From contig CAYLNM010000086.1 of the NCBI GenBank assembly GCA_964385045.1, positions 1 to 19,216 on the forward strand: DNA of 19,216 nt. Reading direction: 5' to 3'. Source of the DNA: CAYLNM01 sp964385045. GTDB lineage: Bacteria; Planctomycetota; Phycisphaerae; Phycisphaerales; SM1A02. Numbering within the stretch: position 1 is the stretch's first letter; every line of letters starts with the position of its first letter. The notes beneath the pieces are model-generated. The model did no database searches, was not told the DNA's origin, and worked only from the letters and a program-made list of their open reading frames with translations. Below, in pieces: positions 8,435-15,672 of the stretch. The translations under genes were made by a program, and so were the position numbers.

Positions 8435-9106
8435 ATGGCCGAGGAGTCCACCCACCGCTCACCCGAGGACCGCGCCGCCGATGCCGACGCGAACGCCGAT
8501 GCCGGCGCGGGCGCGAACGCCGCCGCCGACGCGGACGCCGACGCCGACACGAACGCCGGCGCGGGCGCGAACGCGGACGCCGACGCCGAGGCCCGGCGCC
8601 GACGCCATCGCATCCGTCGCCCCGGCGTCGTCGCGGTCGGTCTCGTGGTGCTGCTCGGGGCGCTGGTCGGTCTCGGCAGCTTCACCTTCGGCTACGGCGA
8701 GGGCTTCAGCTACATGAGCACCAGGCCCGAGGCGTGCATCAACTGCCACGTGATGCAGCCGTACTACGACTCGTGGCTCGGCGGCAGCCACCACCACGTC
8801 GCCTCGTGCGTCGACTGTCACCTGCCCCACGACTTCCCGATGAAGTACGTCTCGAAGGCAGACAACGGGTTCTTCCACTCGCTGACCTTCACGCTCGAGA
8901 ACTTCCACGAGCCGATCCAGATCAAGCCCCGCAACGCCCGGATCCTGCAGAACGCCTGCGAGCGCTGCCACGCGGACATGGTCCACATGATCACGCACCC
9001 GCTCCCCGGCGGCGTGACGCCCACCGAGGACGGCGTGCCCGGCTCGGCCGGCGAGCAGGTCGACTGCATCCACTGCCACCAGCACGTCGGTCACGGCCCG
9101 AGCTGA
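8435..9106 (+). CDS. nrfH: NrfH, tetraheme c-type cytochrome (menaquinol dehydrogenase of nitrite reductase)
   Basis: NrfH takes electrons from menaquinol and passes them to NrfA on the outer face of the cytoplasmic membrane. The 223-residue protein has one membrane anchor at about residues 65-85 and four heme motifs: CINCH (101), CVDCH (125), CERCH (175) and CIHCH (211). The first is followed by VM, giving the CxxCHxM arrangement known for heme 1 of NrfH. The N-terminal ~55 residues are an Asp/Ala/Asn-rich repeat absent from typical NrfH (about 150-170 residues) and are predicted to be cytoplasmic. ATG 8435 has GGAG nine bases upstream. nrfA follows 194 bp downstream on the same strand, supporting an nrfHA unit. 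Heme insertion would need cytochrome c maturation genes elsewhere; none are in the window. Confidence 0.95.
   Translation: MAEESTHRSPEDRAADADANADAGAGANAAADADADADTNAGAGANADADAEARRRRHRIRRPGVVAVGLVVLLGALVGLGSFTFGYGEGFSYMSTRPEACINCHVMQPYYDSWLGGSHHHVASCVDCHLPHDFPMKYVSKADNGFFHSLTFTLENFHEPIQIKPRNARILQNACERCHADMVHMITHPLPGGVTPTEDGVPGSAGEQVDCIHCHQHVGHGPS
8476..8595 (+). repeat. GCCGAC/GCGGAC-type hexamer repeat encoding an Asp-Ala tract in nrfH
   Basis: Imperfect six-base units (GCCGAC, GCGGAC, GCGAAC and similar) run through the 5' part of nrfH and encode alternating Ala and Asp or Asn, broken by AGAGAN stretches. The AGAGAN motif appears twice about 27 residues apart, which suggests a larger internal duplication. 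This tract precedes the membrane helix. Confidence 0.75.
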
Positions 9107-9300
9107 CCGGCCCGGGCGCGGTGCTCGGCGACGTGCGTCCCGCCCCGGCCCCGACACCGAGTCTCGCCCCGTCTCGCCCCGTCTCGCCGCCTCTCGCCCC
9201 GTCCCACCCCGCCGCCCACCGCCGACCATCGCCCGGCCTCGTCTCGTCTCGACACGTCCCGTCGCCCCCCGCCGGATCGTCCGCCCACCTGGAGCGCCCG
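9107..9300 (+). repeat. nrfH-nrfA spacer with 10-bp tandem repeat GTCTCGCCCC
   Basis: The 194-bp spacer is strongly pyrimidine-rich. Two perfect copies of GTCTCGCCCC (9161-9180) are followed by diverging copies (9181-9210), and related GTCTC words recur at 9241-9250. The 10-bp period is close to one helical turn. No gene is supported. The spacer ends with GGAG (9291-9294), the nrfA ribosome binding site. Confidence 0.7.
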
Positions 9301-10974
9301 ATGAGCCCGCTGCACACGCCGCCGCCGAACGCCGATCGCCGCACCCGCCTTCGCCGCGGTCGCGTCCTCGCGATCCTGCTGGTCGTCGTGGCGATCGCCA
9401 CGTTCGTCGTGACCTACGTTCTGGTGTCCATCGTCGAGCACAAGCAGGAGGGCCGAACGCCCTTCGTCCGGCTGGTGGAGGTGGACGAGACGACCACCGA
9501 CCCGGACCCCTGGGGCCTGAACTGGCCGAACCAGTACGACGGCTACATGCGGACCGTCGACTACGAGACCCCGCGCGGAGGCGGCGAGACCCTGCCGCCG
9601 GAGAAGCTCGACGCGTACCCCTTCCTGCGGCGGATGTACGACGGCTACGCCTTCGCCCTGAGCTACCGCGAGGCCCGCGGTCACGCCTGGATGCTCTTCG
9701 ACCAGACGGAGACCCCACGGGTGACCGAGCGGGACCAGCCCGGTGCCTGCCTGCACTGCCACGCGAGCGTCGTCCCGACCTACCGGCGGCTGGGGCTCGA
9801 GGCGATGGGCGAGCCGGCCGACGCCGCCGCCCTGGCGGAGGACTTCCGCTGGGATGCGGTGATGCGGGGCTTCGAGCAGGTGAGCACCGCGCCCTACCGC
9901 GAGATGTACGAGGAGCTGCTGCTGACCCCGGACGGCACCCCGGGCAACGAGCCGGGCGAGGGCGGAGCGGCCCAGCTCGACGCGGCCGATCCGCACGCCC
10001 TCGGGGCCCACGCGGTGAGCTGCGTGGACTGCCACCACCCCGAGTCCATGGCGGTCCGGGTCACCCGGCCGGCGTTCGTCCGCGGCATCGCGAAGCTGGC
10101 CGAGGGCGACGCCCCGGTGCCACACCTGCCGAGCATCGAGCGCTGGCGCGAGGGCGACCGCGACCAGCCCTACGACCCCAACCTGCTCGCCTCGCGGCAG
10201 GAGATGCGGAGCTTCGTCTGCGCCCAGTGTCACGTCGAGTACTACTGCGGCCCGAAGGAGACGATCTTCTACCCCTGGGACAATGGCCTGCGGGTCGAGG
10301 ACATCGAGCAGACCTACGACGAGCACCGGTTCCCGAGCGGCGAGGCGTTCTACGACTACCTCCACGGCGAGACCGGGGCGCCGATCTACAAGGCCCAGCA
10401 CCCCGAGTTCGAGCTCTGGAGCCAGGGCATCCACGCCCGCAGCGGCGTCTCGTGCTCCGACTGCCACATGCCGTACCAGCGCGAGGGGGCGATGAAGGTG
10501 AGCAGCCACTGGGTGCAGAGCCCCATGGAGACGCTCAACACCTCGTGCCAGGGCTGCCACAACGACTCCGAGGACGTGCTTCGGGAGAAGGTCGAGACGA
10601 TCCAGGGCCGCACGGTCGCCCTCCTCGAGCGGGCCGGCGACGCGGTGACCGACATGCTCGACGCGGTGAACGCGGCGACGGAGTCGGGCGCCGGCTCGGC
10701 CGAGGACATGGAGCGGCTCGAGCGCCTGCAGCTGCAGGCGATCTGGCGGGTCGACTTCATCAGCAGCGAGAACTCCGAAGGCTTCCACGCCGACCAGGAG
10801 GCCGCCCGGGTCCTCGCGGAGGCGATCGACTACGCCCGCCGGGCCCAGGCGATGGCGGCGGTGATCGCGGGGGGTGGCAGCGCGACGGCGGCCGCCACCA
10901 CGGCGGGCGCGGGCGAGCACGATGCCGTGACCGCCGCGGGAGCGCCCACGACGACCGCGGCCGGGACCAAGTGA
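9301..10974 (+). CDS. nrfA: NrfA, pentaheme cytochrome c nitrite reductase (ammonia-forming), CxxCH type
   Basis: NrfA reduces nitrite to ammonium with six electrons. The 557-residue protein has an N-terminal membrane segment at about residues 22-45 without an obvious cleavage site. Five heme motifs follow: CLHCH (150), CVDCH (241), CAQCH (307), CSDCH (385) and CQGCH (416). The first is the catalytic heme site, which is CxxCK in Escherichia coli NrfA; here it is CxxCH, as in other members of that branch. Active-site and calcium residues of the family are recognisable: REARGH before heme 1, VEYY after the third motif, KAQHPE, and the His of GIH before the fourth. An extra Cys follows VEYY. The Ala/Thr-rich last ~35 residues look like a disordered tail. 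ATG 9301 has GGAG six bases upstream. It is downstream of nrfH, its electron donor. Confidence 0.96.
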   Translation: MSPLHTPPPNADRRTRLRRGRVLAILLVVVAIATFVVTYVLVSIVEHKQEGRTPFVRLVEVDETTTDPDPWGLNWPNQYDGYMRTVDYETPRGGGETLPPEKLDAYPFLRRMYDGYAFALSYREARGHAWMLFDQTETPRVTERDQPGACLHCHASVVPTYRRLGLEAMGEPADAAALAEDFRWDAVMRGFEQVSTAPYREMYEELLLTPDGTPGNEPGEGGAAQLDAADPHALGAHAVSCVDCHHPESMAVRVTRPAFVRGIAKLAEGDAPVPHLPSIERWREGDRDQPYDPNLLASRQEMRSFVCAQCHVEYYCGPKETIFYPWDNGLRVEDIEQTYDEHRFPSGEAFYDYLHGETGAPIYKAQHPEFELWSQGIHARSGVSCSDCHMPYQREGAMKVSSHWVQSPMETLNTSCQGCHNDSEDVLREKVETIQGRTVALLERAGDAVTDMLDAVNAATESGAGSAEDMERLERLQLQAIWRVDFISSENSEGFHADQEAARVLAEAIDYARRAQAMAAVIAGGGSATAAATTAGAGEHDAVTAAGAPTTTAAGTK

Positions 10975-11051
10975 CGGCAAGTCGATGCGAACAGCGACCG
11001 GCGTCGCTTCGCTCCGCCCACCACGACCGCGGCCGGGACCGAGTGACGGCG
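10943..11051 (+). repeat. Direct repeat of the nrfA 3' end
   Basis: The last codons of nrfA with its stop (10943-10979) reappear at 11015-11051, 72 bp downstream, with about 34 of 37 positions identical. The shared core is ACGACCGCGGCCGGGACC followed by an AGTGACGGC block. The second copy is non-coding. It looks like a partial tandem duplication. Confidence 0.8.
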
Positions 11052-11079
11052 ACCGGCGCCGCGCCTGCCACGTGGGGCC

Positions 11080-11568
11080 TCAGCCCGATGGCCGGACCAC
11101 GAGCACGGTGAGGTCGTCCTCGGGCGCCCGCCGGCCGGAGTGGGCGGCCCCGAGCCGCTCGAGCCCGTCCACGATCTCGTCCGCCGCCCGGCCCCGGGCG
11201 GCGGCCAGCTCCCGCCGCCGCTCGGCCACCGCGGCCAGCCCGAGGAACCGGCCCGCCGTGTCGCAAGCCTCGTGCAGGCCGTCGGTCACCGCCGCAAGCA
11301 CCTCCCCCGGCGCGGAGCCGGTCGGCTCGCCCGCGGGGAACGGTCGGCCAGCGACCACGCCCCGCGGCCCGGCGGTGCGGTCGAGCCGCTCGACCGTGCC
11401 GGTCGCGGCCCGCCCGAGCCGAGCGGCCCCGGGTCGAGGATGAGAGGCGCCCGAGACGGCCCGCGCGATCCGCGTCACCGGCGGTCGCCGCGCGTCGGCT
11501 CTCTCGTCGACCGGAGCCCCCGGCACGAGGTCGAACGCGTCGAGCGCGGCCGTGGCGTCCAGGACCAC
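11080..11568 (-). pseudogene. C-terminal remnant of a SpoIIE/RsbU-type PP2C phosphatase
   Basis: Residues 40-162 of this 162-codon frame follow the C-terminal half of SpoIIE/RsbU-type phosphatases in order: a GASHPRP block like the family's GHP motif (40-46), TGTVERLDRTAGPRGVVAGRPF (56-77), the metal-binding Asp in AVTDGLHEA (about 93-101), RAADEIVDGL (127-136) and the terminal metal site APEDDLTVLVV (148-158). The N-terminal half with the GDVxGHG metal site is missing. Upstream the frame closes with a stop at 11638-11640 on this strand, and no phosphatase motif was recognised in the other frames. The GTG at 11568 and the first ~35 codons carry no homology I recognise. It is most likely a decayed gene. 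A short functional protein cannot be excluded, but with half the active site gone it should be inactive as a phosphatase. Confidence 0.6.
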
Positions 11569-11913
11569 CCGCCGCCGGGACCGCGGGCGTGCCCGACGGG
11601 GCGCGGGGCCGCGGCAGGCGGCGCGGGCGGTGTCCGGTCACGTGGTCCGCGAGGTCGGGGCGTGTTCGGAAGCCGGTCTCGGTGCGGTGACGCGGCTCGA
11701 CGCGGCGGTCGTCCGCGCCCGGACCCTTCGGTCCTTCGCATCAAGTGACCCTCCCACCGGGGCGAAGAGGATGCCGCGGCGCCGTGACCGGGTCCGGGCA
11801 GGGCAGACGCCGACCGCGAACCACCTTCACATCGGGGCTGCACCCGTCGCGGCTCCCGGCCCACTAGCCTTCCGGGCCCACGCACCGGCCGTCGACCCTT
11901 CACGGAGGACACC
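11569..11913. other. Intergenic region, no supported gene
   Basis: About 345 bp lie between the phosphatase remnant and the thioredoxin-like gene. No open frame shows a domain signature on either strand. The lost N-terminal part of the phosphatase would be expected here but could not be recognised. The only site noted is the TAGCCT hexamer at 11865-11870. Confidence 0.5.
11865..11870 (+). promoter_or_regulatory. Putative -10 element TAGCCT of the thioredoxin-like gene
   Basis: TAGCCT lies 44 bp upstream of the ATG at 11914. It fits the TAGNNT pattern shared with four other gene starts and would give a leader of about 37 nt containing the GGAGG ribosome binding site. No -35 box is evident. 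Confidence 0.4.
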
Positions 11914-12975
11914 ATGCATCGCACCACGCTCCTGCCCGCCGTCGCCGTCGCCCTCCTCACGCAGCTCCCGGCGCCCGGCGCACCGGTGACGCCTCCGACC
12001 GACCCCGCCCGGCCGGCCCAGCCCACCGACGACGGGGCCGCGCGTCCCGAGGCCAGCATCGAGACGCTCATCGCCCGGCCCGACCTGCGGCCGGCCCGGG
12101 TCGCCGCGACCCGCGACTTCCGCTTCGGCGACGGCACCGTCATCGCCGAGGGCACCGAGCTCGCCGTCCACGACCTCACCCGCACCGCCATCGTCCTCGA
12201 CGCCGGCGCGTTCATCTTCAACGCCGATCACGCCGACACCGATCTGCTCGAGCGGGCCAAGGCCCTGATCGACGGCCTGTCGACCGCCGCTCTCGCGCTG
12301 ACCTACGAGAGCCTCCGCGAGCGCGACGAGCTCTGGCCCACCCACGTGACGATGACCGCGCCCATCGCCTTCCAGAACGGGCTGCGCATCGAGGCGGGCA
12401 CCACGCTCGCCCTCCGCACCCTCGCCGACGGACAGGCAAGCATCTTCTCGCCCCGGGGCAACCTCACCTTCACCGCCGACCCGTCGTCGACCGACATCCT
12501 CGCCCGTGCCCGCCGGGCCGCGACCGAGGCCGAGCGCACCGGCACCACTCCGCGGCCCCACTTCGTCCGCTCCATCGAGGCCGCCATCGGCGCGCCCGAG
12601 CCCGTGCTCGACGCCGCGGAGTACGTGGTCGTCTTCCGCGGCCGCCGAGCCTGCTCCCGCTGCGCCCGCTTCACCCCCGAGCTGAAGCGCGCCTACGCCC
12701 GGCTCCGGAGGGACCACGAGAACTTCCAGGTCGTCTTCCTGTCCGACGACCGCACCGAGGCGGACTTCGACCAGTACGTCGCCGAGGCGGAGATGCCGTG
12801 GCCCGTCGTGCCGTACGGCAAGGTCGACGAGGCCGCCCACGCCCGGACGATCCCCGGCGGTCGCATGCTCCCGGTCGTCCTCCTCGTCGCCCCCGACGGC
12901 ACCGTCATCGACTCGACGCAGCGGAGCTCCGCGAGCGACGTCCTGAGCACCCTGCGCTCGAAGCTCCGCGGCTGA
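11914..12975 (+). CDS. Exported thioredoxin-like protein with two N-terminal repeats
   Basis: The 353-residue protein begins with a signal peptide (about 1-24, hydrophobic core LLPAVAVALLTQLP) and a Pro-rich linker. Two related segments follow, at about 68-117 and 150-205: each runs from an F-x-x-G strand through GT-x-L to an F-x-AD-x-x-x-TD helix start. The C-terminal domain (about 233-353) resembles nucleoredoxin/TlpA-like thioredoxin folds, with the redox pair C247-SR-C250 followed by ARFTPEL, the strand FQVVFLSDD, the cis-Pro region GRMLPVVLLVAPDG and a final helix. The usual Trp before the first Cys is replaced by Ala. ATG 11914 has GGAGG (about 11903-11907) upstream. A role in periplasmic disulfide or cytochrome biogenesis is possible given nrfHA nearby, but no operon link is seen. 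Confidence 0.75.
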   Translation: MHRTTLLPAVAVALLTQLPAPGAPVTPPTDPARPAQPTDDGAARPEASIETLIARPDLRPARVAATRDFRFGDGTVIAEGTELAVHDLTRTAIVLDAGAFIFNADHADTDLLERAKALIDGLSTAALALTYESLRERDELWPTHVTMTAPIAFQNGLRIEAGTTLALRTLADGQASIFSPRGNLTFTADPSSTDILARARRAATEAERTGTTPRPHFVRSIEAAIGAPEPVLDAAEYVVVFRGRRACSRCARFTPELKRAYARLRRDHENFQVVFLSDDRTEADFDQYVAEAEMPWPVVPYGKVDEAAHARTIPGGRMLPVVLLVAPDGTVIDSTQRSSASDVLSTLRSKLRG

Positions 12976-13645
12976 GCCGCGAGCGCAAACGCGCGCGCCG
13001 CGTCGCCGATCGATGCCGCGGACGTCGCCGGGACCGCGACGACGGCGCCCACGTCTCCGGCCCCGTCCCGCACCGGGGCGTAGGCCGACCGCGTGCGCCG
13101 GCCCGCGTCCTCCTTGGTCCGGGTCTCGACCGCCACCGGCGCCGTGCCGGGCCGGGTCGCCCCCCCGCCGACAGGTCCACGAGGTCGCCGATCCGGCGGC
13201 CGTCCTGCGAGAGGGCCACCACGCCGCGGTCGGAGGCGTCGGTCGGCGCGACGAGTCGGACGTCCACCAGCGTCCGCTCGACCAGCCGCTCCTCGGGGTC
13301 GTCGTCCACCGCGTCGAAGGACCGGGCCACCACGGTGCGCTGCCGCCAGAGCTCGCGGCGGACCCGGTCCACCCGCTCCGGGTCGGCGGGGCGGCCCTCC
13401 TGCGCCGCCGACGCGAGCGCCGCGGCGTCCGCGGGATCCACCCGGTCGGCCATCAGGATCGTGGTGGCGGCGAGGACGCCCTGCGCCTCCTCCGGCTCGG
13501 CCACGCGGTACACGTCCTCGTAGCCGAGCCCGGCGAGGGCGGCGACCAGCGCTCCCGGCAGGAGCGTCGCCGCCGGCAGCCGGGTGCGGAAGGTGCGTGC
13601 CGATCGTCGCCGCCGGGATCCCGGACGGCTCGCGTCGCCGCTCAT
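12905..13645 (-). CDS. Membrane-anchored putative extracytoplasmic sensor protein, frame broken at a 7-base homopolymer
   Basis: ATG 13645 overlaps the TGA of the upstream ATPase gene (ATGA), so the two should be translated together. Residues 1-20 are basic, about 21-40 form one membrane helix (TRLPAATLLPGALVAALAGLG), and the rest is predicted to be external. The sequence is credible to about 13167 (GRRIGDLVDLSAGG). Beyond the seven-C run 13160-13166 this frame becomes Arg/Pro-rich nonsense. The frame that opens at 13136 continues sensibly with VAVETRTKEDAGRRTRSAYAPVRDGAGDVGAVVAV split over that region, reminiscent of Cache/PAS-type extracellular sensor domains. One missing base (or two extra) in the run explains this. 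The corrected frame has no stop until 12693, deep in the antisense of the thioredoxin gene, so the 3' end may also be damaged. Listed end is the stop of the uncorrected frame. Function is unknown. Confidence 0.55.
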   Translation of the reverse strand: MSGDASRPGSRRRRSARTFRTRLPAATLLPGALVAALAGLGYEDVYRVAEPEEAQGVLAATTILMADRVDPADAAALASAAQEGRPADPERVDRVRRELWRQRTVVARSFDAVDDDPEERLVERTLVDVRLVAPTDASDRGVVALSQDGRRIGDLVDLSAGGRPGPARRRWRSRPGPRRTRAGARGRPTPRCGTGPETWAPSSRSRRRPRHRSATRRARLRSRLSRGASSAGCSGRRSRSSAASSR

Positions 13646-15672
13646 CCGGGATCCGCCGCGGGGGTCGGCGGCCGGTACCCCAGCAGCCGCAGGGCGTTCA
13701 GCACCACCACCACCGTCGAGCCCTCGTGCAGCACCACCGCCAGCGGCAGCGAGGCGAGGCCGAGGAGGGCGAGCGGCGCGACGACGGCGATCACGCCGAG
13801 GGCGATGACCAGGTTCTGGAGCGCGATGCGGCGAGCCCGGCGCGAGAGGTCGACCGCGTCCGGCAGCCGGCCGATCGTGTGGCCCATGAGGACGACGTCG
13901 GCCGTCTCCATCGCCACGTCGGTGCCCGCCCCGCCGATCGCGATCCCGATGTCGGCCCGGGCGAGCGCGGGGGCGTCGTTCACGCCGTCGCCCACCATCG
14001 CGGTCGTCCGTTCCGCCGTCAGCCGCTCGATCGCGTGGAGCTTGTCCTCCGGCATCAGGTCGGCGAAGACGCGGTCGATCCCGAGCCGCCGGCCGATCGC
14101 GCGGGCCACCGCGGCCCGATCGCCGGTGAGCATCGAGATCTCCTCGATGCCGATGGACCGCAGCCGCGCGACCGTCTCGCCCGCCTCGGACCGCGCCGCG
14201 TCGGCGAGTCCGATGATGCCGATCGGCCGGCCGTCGCGGGTGACGCACACGACGGTCGCCCCGTCCTCGGCCATGGCGTCGATGCGGGCGCGGGCCGCCT
14301 CGGGCAGCGCGGCCCGCACCACGTCCGTCAGCCGGCCCACCGTCACCGTGGCGGGGCCGACGCGTCCCTCGACGCCCACGCCCGTGACCTGCCGCACGTC
14401 CTCGGCGTCCGGCGGCACCATCCGCCGCGCCGCCGCCTCGCGGACGACCGCCTCGGCGAGCGGGTGGCTCGTCGCCGCCTCCACCGCGGCCGCGAGCCGA
14501 AGGGCCTCGTCCTCGCCCACGCCGTCGACCGGCACCACCTCGACCACCCGCGGGCGGCCCACGGTCAGCGTGCCGGTCTTGTCGAAGCACATCGCCCGCA
14601 CGCGGCCGAGCGTCTCGAGCGGGCCGCCGCCCTTGACGAGGACGCCCATCCGGGCCGAGCGGGCCACGCCGCAGAGGACCGTCGCGGGCCCGCCGATCGC
14701 GATCGCGCACGGCGAGGCCGCGGTCAGGAACGCCATCGCCCGGTAGAACCACGTGGCCCATGCGTCGTCGCCCCCGAGGACGAGCGGCGGACCGACGATC
14801 ACGAGGATCGTCACCACCAGGACCGCGGGCACGTACCGCCGCTCGATGCGCTCGGTGAGCCGCTGGGCCGGACTCTTCTCCGTCTGGGCCTGCTCGACCA
14901 TGTCGATCAGCCGCGAGAGCGTCGACTCGGACGCCGCCCGCGTGGCCTCGACGACGAGCCGGGCGTCGCCGTTGATCGTGCCCGCGTAGACCTCGTCGCC
15001 GGGGGCCTTGTCGACCGGCATCGACTCGCCGGTGATCGCGGCCTGGTCGATCGCCGAGCGTCCGTCGGCCACCGTGCCGTCCGCCGGCACCCGCTCGAAC
15101 GGCATCACCACCAGCCGGTCGCCCGCCCCGACGTCCTCGGCCGGGATCGTCTCCTCGGTGCCGTCGGCGCGGAGGCGGCGGGCGGTGTCGGGGGCGACCT
15201 CCTTGAGGGCCTCGATCGCGCGCTTCGCCCGGCCGAGGGCCAGCGTCTCGCCCGCCGAGCCGAGGCCGAAGAGGAACAGGAGGAAGACCCCCGACTCGTA
15301 CTCGCCGAGGATGGCGGCCCCCGTCGCGGCCACGAACATGAGGACGTCCACGTCGAGCTCGAGCCCGCGCAGGGCCTCGATCGCGGCGGGGAAGGTCTGC
15401 AGGCTGGTGAGCGCCGCGCTGGCGCCGAGCAGCGACAGCCGCAGCCAGAGGGGACCGTCGGCGAGGTGCACCGCGAAGCCGGCGGCGAGGAGGAGCCCGC
15501 CGGCCAGCACCGCGAGCAGCGCGCCCGTGCCGCCGGCGAGCCGGGCCCGGAGATCGGGCCGACGCGCCGCGGCAGCGGCCGCGGCGTGCGCACCGGGGCG
15601 CTCCGCATCGCGGGCGGCGACCGGCGGCTCCGGCCGGTTCGTCGCGAACGTCTCGTCGTCGATCGTGCTCAC
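13642..15672 (-). CDS. P1B-4-type heavy-metal ATPase (Co/Zn/Fe efflux class)
   Basis: The pump exports divalent metal ions at the expense of ATP. From GTG 15672 it has 676 residues, with GGGAG about eight bases upstream. Seen in order: two N-terminal membrane hairpins (about 45-125), the actuator loop with TGES (about 213), the metal-site motif SPC (S320-P321-C322), the phosphorylation motif DKTGT (Asp 364), the nucleotide-binding HP motif (TSHPLAEAV), GDGVNDAP (about 560) and the last helix with HEGST (His 649). SPC plus HEGST defines the P1B-4 subgroup, linked to Co2+, Zn2+ or Fe2+. No N-terminal metal-binding (HMA) CxxC domain is present, as usual for that group. The in-frame extension to 15927 lacks homology and was not used. 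A TAGACT box lies 26 bp upstream. It overlaps a putative sensor gene downstream. The exact metal cannot be told. Confidence 0.93.
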   Translation of the reverse strand: MSTIDDETFATNRPEPPVAARDAERPGAHAAAAAAARRPDLRARLAGGTGALLAVLAGGLLLAAGFAVHLADGPLWLRLSLLGASAALTSLQTFPAAIEALRGLELDVDVLMFVAATGAAILGEYESGVFLLFLFGLGSAGETLALGRAKRAIEALKEVAPDTARRLRADGTEETIPAEDVGAGDRLVVMPFERVPADGTVADGRSAIDQAAITGESMPVDKAPGDEVYAGTINGDARLVVEATRAASESTLSRLIDMVEQAQTEKSPAQRLTERIERRYVPAVLVVTILVIVGPPLVLGGDDAWATWFYRAMAFLTAASPCAIAIGGPATVLCGVARSARMGVLVKGGGPLETLGRVRAMCFDKTGTLTVGRPRVVEVVPVDGVGEDEALRLAAAVEAATSHPLAEAVVREAAARRMVPPDAEDVRQVTGVGVEGRVGPATVTVGRLTDVVRAALPEAARARIDAMAEDGATVVCVTRDGRPIGIIGLADAARSEAGETVARLRSIGIEEISMLTGDRAAVARAIGRRLGIDRVFADLMPEDKLHAIERLTAERTTAMVGDGVNDAPALARADIGIAIGGAGTDVAMETADVVLMGHTIGRLPDAVDLSRRARRIALQNLVIALGVIAVVAPLALLGLASLPLAVVLHEGSTVVVVLNALRLLGYRPPTPAADPG

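Noticed and set aside
8208..8462. N-terminal extension of the DUF389 protein to 8462
   Set aside because: It overlaps the nrfH start on the opposite strand and has no recognisable domain; the Usp-like fold begins at 8192-8207.
8053..9300. Extension of the nrfA frame back to 8053
   Set aside because: It runs antisense to the DUF389 start and out of frame through nrfH; the translation is Arg-rich with no homology. ATG 9301 has a ribosome binding site and precedes the membrane segment.
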